Part shown: positions 62,331 to 64,000 of the stretch, in pieces
How positions within the stretch are numbered: the first letter of the stretch is position 1
Layout: each line of letters opens with the position of its first letter
Origin: Streptomyces sp. V3I7
Lineage (GTDB): Bacteria; Actinomycetota; Actinomycetes; Streptomycetales; Streptomycetaceae
NCBI RefSeq assembly: GCF_030817495.1
Contig: NZ_JAUSZK010000001.1
Coordinates: 3,079,001 to 3,143,000 of the forward strand
DNA: 64,000 bases
Direction of reading: 5' to 3'
The notes under the pieces: generated by a model
What the model saw: only the letters and a program-made list of their open reading frames with translations
What the model was told of the DNA's origin: nothing
Databases searched by the model: none
Program-made: the position numbers and the translations under genes

Positions 62331-62411
62331 TCAGCAGGGGCGACAGAGCATGGCGGCGACGCGGCACAGGTCCACTGCCCGCCGCTTCGTGAGATCCGCC
62401 TGTCGCTTCAT
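62331..62411 (-). CDS. Cysteine-containing leader peptide upstream of the sulfurtransferase
   Basis: 26 residues, MKRQADLTKRRAVDLCRVAA then MLCRPC, with Cys at 16, 23 and 26. Such 'putative leader peptides' precede sulfur-metabolism genes in many Streptomyces and are thought to sense cysteine during translation (attenuation). ATG 62411; the stop is 157 bases before the sulfurtransferase ATG. Confidence 0.75.
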   Translation of the reverse strand: MKRQADLTKRRAVDLCRVAAMLCRPC

Positions 62412-62613
62412 GGGCTCGATCGTAGGGACGGAGAGTGGGGCGTGTCACCGGCATGTCGCATGCTGAGATGCGATCGTCCACGTTACGGGACGAAGTCGGT
62501 GTCCAAGTGGGCGACGCGCCGCCTCCGGGTGCCCTCGCCGGTCACCGCATCTGCGGTGCGGACTCCGCCGTCTCGCCTTTCGGACAACAGCCGTAGGCCG
62601 GCCTGCCAGGGCC

Positions 62614-63351
62614 CTACCCCTCCAGCCGGACGTCCGAACCCTTCACCGTGATCTCGACGCCGTTCTTCGCCGCCCGCACGCTGCCCAGTTCGATGCCGCC
62701 GGGCAGCCGGTCGATGGCCTGCTGGAAGTCGGTGAGCTCCCGGATCCGGCTGTCGGAGAGGTCGAAGCCGGGGAGTTCCGGCAGGTCGTCGGCGTGCACC
62801 TGCACGCGGTCGCCACGGAGGGTGACGCTGCCGAGCACCTGGATGGGGTCGGGCACCTTGGTGCCGAGGACCGTCGCCTCGATCGAGACCTTGATCTTGC
62901 CGTCGCCGCCGTCGGAGAGGCCGACGACGCGGGCGGAGACGCCGGGGGCGACCTGCGCGTGCTCGGAGCCGATCGCCCGCAGCAGCTCGTCGTAGCCGAT
63001 GGTCGCGGTGCCGGTGGCGGTGCGCGCGGTGGCGGAGCCGCGGTCGCCGGAGTACGTGACGTTCCTGAGGTCGGCCTTGAGTTCGCTGACGCGGATCTTC
63101 TCGGCGCCCTGGCCGGCGACTGCCTCGTAGTTCTTGATGCGGACCTCGACGTCGTCGAACGTGCCGTCGGCGACCTGGGTGAGGAAGGGGAAGCCGTTGA
63201 TGGCGACGTCCGGGGTGGCGGCCAGGTGTTCCGTGTCCCGGATCCGGTCCGCGGCCTCGTTCTCGGCGAGGTGGACGGCCACCCGGTCCGCGATCACGAA
63301 GAGGCCGCCCAGGATCACGACGACGATCAGGACTGCGCGCAGGGCTCGCAT
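62614..63351 (-). CDS. DUF2993 domain protein
   Basis: 245 residues. One N-terminal membrane helix (RAVLIVVVILGGLFVIADRVA) and an extracytoplasmic beta-rich DUF2993 domain (VAINGFPFLTQVADGTFDDVEVRIKNYE, ITVKGSDVRL). LmeA in mycobacteria (mannan elongation) belongs to this family. No direct neighbours share the pathway. ATG 63351. Confidence 0.85.
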   Translation of the reverse strand: MRALRAVLIVVVILGGLFVIADRVAVHLAENEAADRIRDTEHLAATPDVAINGFPFLTQVADGTFDDVEVRIKNYEAVAGQGAEKIRVSELKADLRNVTYSGDRGSATARTATGTATIGYDELLRAIGSEHAQVAPGVSARVVGLSDGGDGKIKVSIEATVLGTKVPDPIQVLGSVTLRGDRVQVHADDLPELPGFDLSDSRIRELTDFQQAIDRLPGGIELGSVRAAKNGVEITVKGSDVRLEG

Positions 63352-63468
63352 GGTGAGGTTCCCCCCGGCTAGGCGGTGGCGCGGACGACCGCCACGGTAA
63401 CGCGACGGGGCCCGGCCGGTGGCCAGGCCCCGTTTCTCCGAAGGGCATCCGGTGTCCTGCGGGTCCCG

Positions 63469-64000
63469 TCAGCCCAGGGCCCGTCCCAGCACCCACACCA
63501 CTGGCGCGGCGGCCGACAGCGGCAGCGCGACACCCGCGGTGAAGTGGACGAAGCGGGAGGGGTAGTCGTAGCTGGCGGCCCGGTGGCCGATCAGGGCGCA
63601 GACCGCCGCGGCCGCGCCCAGCAGGGCGCCCTTCGCGCCGAGGCCGGTCATGTTGCCGACCGCGATGCCCGCGCCCGCCGCGGCGAGCAGCGAGACGATC
63701 ACGGAGACGGCGGTGGGCATCGGCAGAGCACGGGCCAGCAGGGCCACGGCGACAGCGGCCGCGCCCACCGTCACCGCGTGCGGGTCGGCGCCGAGGTAGC
63801 CCGTGGCGATGACCGACAGCGCGGTCGAGGCGACCGTGGCCATCAGGCCGTACATCCGCTCGTCGGGGTCAGCCTGCGAGCGCAGCTGGAGGACCAGCGC
63901 GAGCAGCACCCAGACACCGAGCGAGCCGAGAATCGCCGCCGGCGCGTGCGCGCGGCCCGTCACCAGCAGCGCCGCGTCCGCGGTGAGCGCCCCGGCGAAG
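63469..64000 (-). CDS. Multi-pass membrane protein, N-terminus cut by the window edge
   Basis: At least 165 residues, about six hydrophobic helices (ILGSLGVWVLLALVLQL, GLMATVASTALSVIATGYLG, AAVAVALLARALPM, VIVSLLAAAGAGIAVGNM, GALLGAAAAVCALIG, LSAAAPVVWVLGR). The frame is open to base 64000, so the start is outside the window. Family not recognised; membrane protein conserved in Streptomyces. Confidence 0.65.
   Translation of the reverse strand, partial: FAGALTADAALLVTGRAHAPAAILGSLGVWVLLALVLQLRSQADPDERMYGLMATVASTALSVIATGYLGADPHAVTVGAAAVAVALLARALPMPTAVSVIVSLLAAAGAGIAVGNMTGLGAKGALLGAAAAVCALIGHRAASYDYPSRFVHFTAGVALPLSAAAPVVWVLGRALG

Noticed and set aside
1..64000. tRNA or rRNA genes
   Set aside because: No T-loop and anticodon-stem combinations or rRNA sequence recognised by eye; a tRNAscan-SE run would settle it.

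Overview
This is a chromosomal window from a Streptomyces species: about 70% GC with strong GC third-position bias, frequent GTG starts, many apparently leaderless -10 boxes (TAnnnT about 6 nt before the start codon), and a gene order that matches the S. coelicolor chromosome from msiK (left end) through phoP-phoR/phoU, mshA, devA/devB/devE, rsiG and nur (towards the right). No rRNA, tRNA or CRISPR array was found.

Layout. (1) 1-16.5 kb, core: 3' end of an ABC-transporter ATPase (msiK-like), a nucleotidyltransferase, a DoxX membrane protein, a leftward run rlmB, cysS, pyridoxamine-oxidase-like, ispF, ispD, carD; then a lipoprotein, the phosphate two-component system phoP-phoR and divergent phoU under a clear PHO box, a tiny Cys-rich protein next to a DUF4242 nickel-binding-type protein, and a UDP-sugar dehydrogenase. 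(2) 16.5-36.9 kb, accessory: lower and uneven GC, IS481, IS5 and TnpB remnants, a decayed integrase, a group II intron remnant that has lost most of its reverse transcriptase and sits inside a dead IS5-type transposase, frameshifted ECF sigma and other genes, a duplicated ATPase/hypothetical gene pair (one copy split by an IS), a GT2 polysaccharide synthase, an XRE/NUDIX operon, a GIY-YIG nuclease, two lower-GC orphan genes and an XRE/monooxygenase bicistron with repeated operators. (3) 36.9-64 kb, core again: gpmA, MFS, YbjN, mshA, a methyltransferase, NlpC/P60 hydrolase, PP2C phosphatase, a DUF2516/HbhA-like/XRE trio with mycobacterial synteny, HAD protein, a double APH-fold kinase, three paralogous GntR regulators (devA, devE and a frameshifted third) with the HAD gene devB, an Eis-type acetyltransferase, rsiG, dtd, a folate-binding YgfZ protein, nur, nitrobindin-like protein, DsrE, DUF3099, DUF1416, a thiosulfate sulfurtransferase with a Cys-rich leader peptide, DUF2993 and a cut-off membrane protein.

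How genes work together. PhoR/PhoP sense phosphate and PhoU is placed under a PHO box. MEP-pathway genes ispD and ispF overlap. The UDP-sugar dehydrogenase and the GT2 synthase, now separated by transposon debris, could make a uronic-acid polysaccharide. devA-devB form an overlapping pair; devA and devE have matching leaderless promoters and near-identical 17-bp palindromes upstream, suggesting shared or cross regulation. RsiG carries both c-di-GMP signature motifs. The sulfurtransferase leader peptide suggests cysteine-responsive control. Starts, frameshifts and pseudogene calls are read from the sequence alone; single-base frameshifts could be assembly errors.
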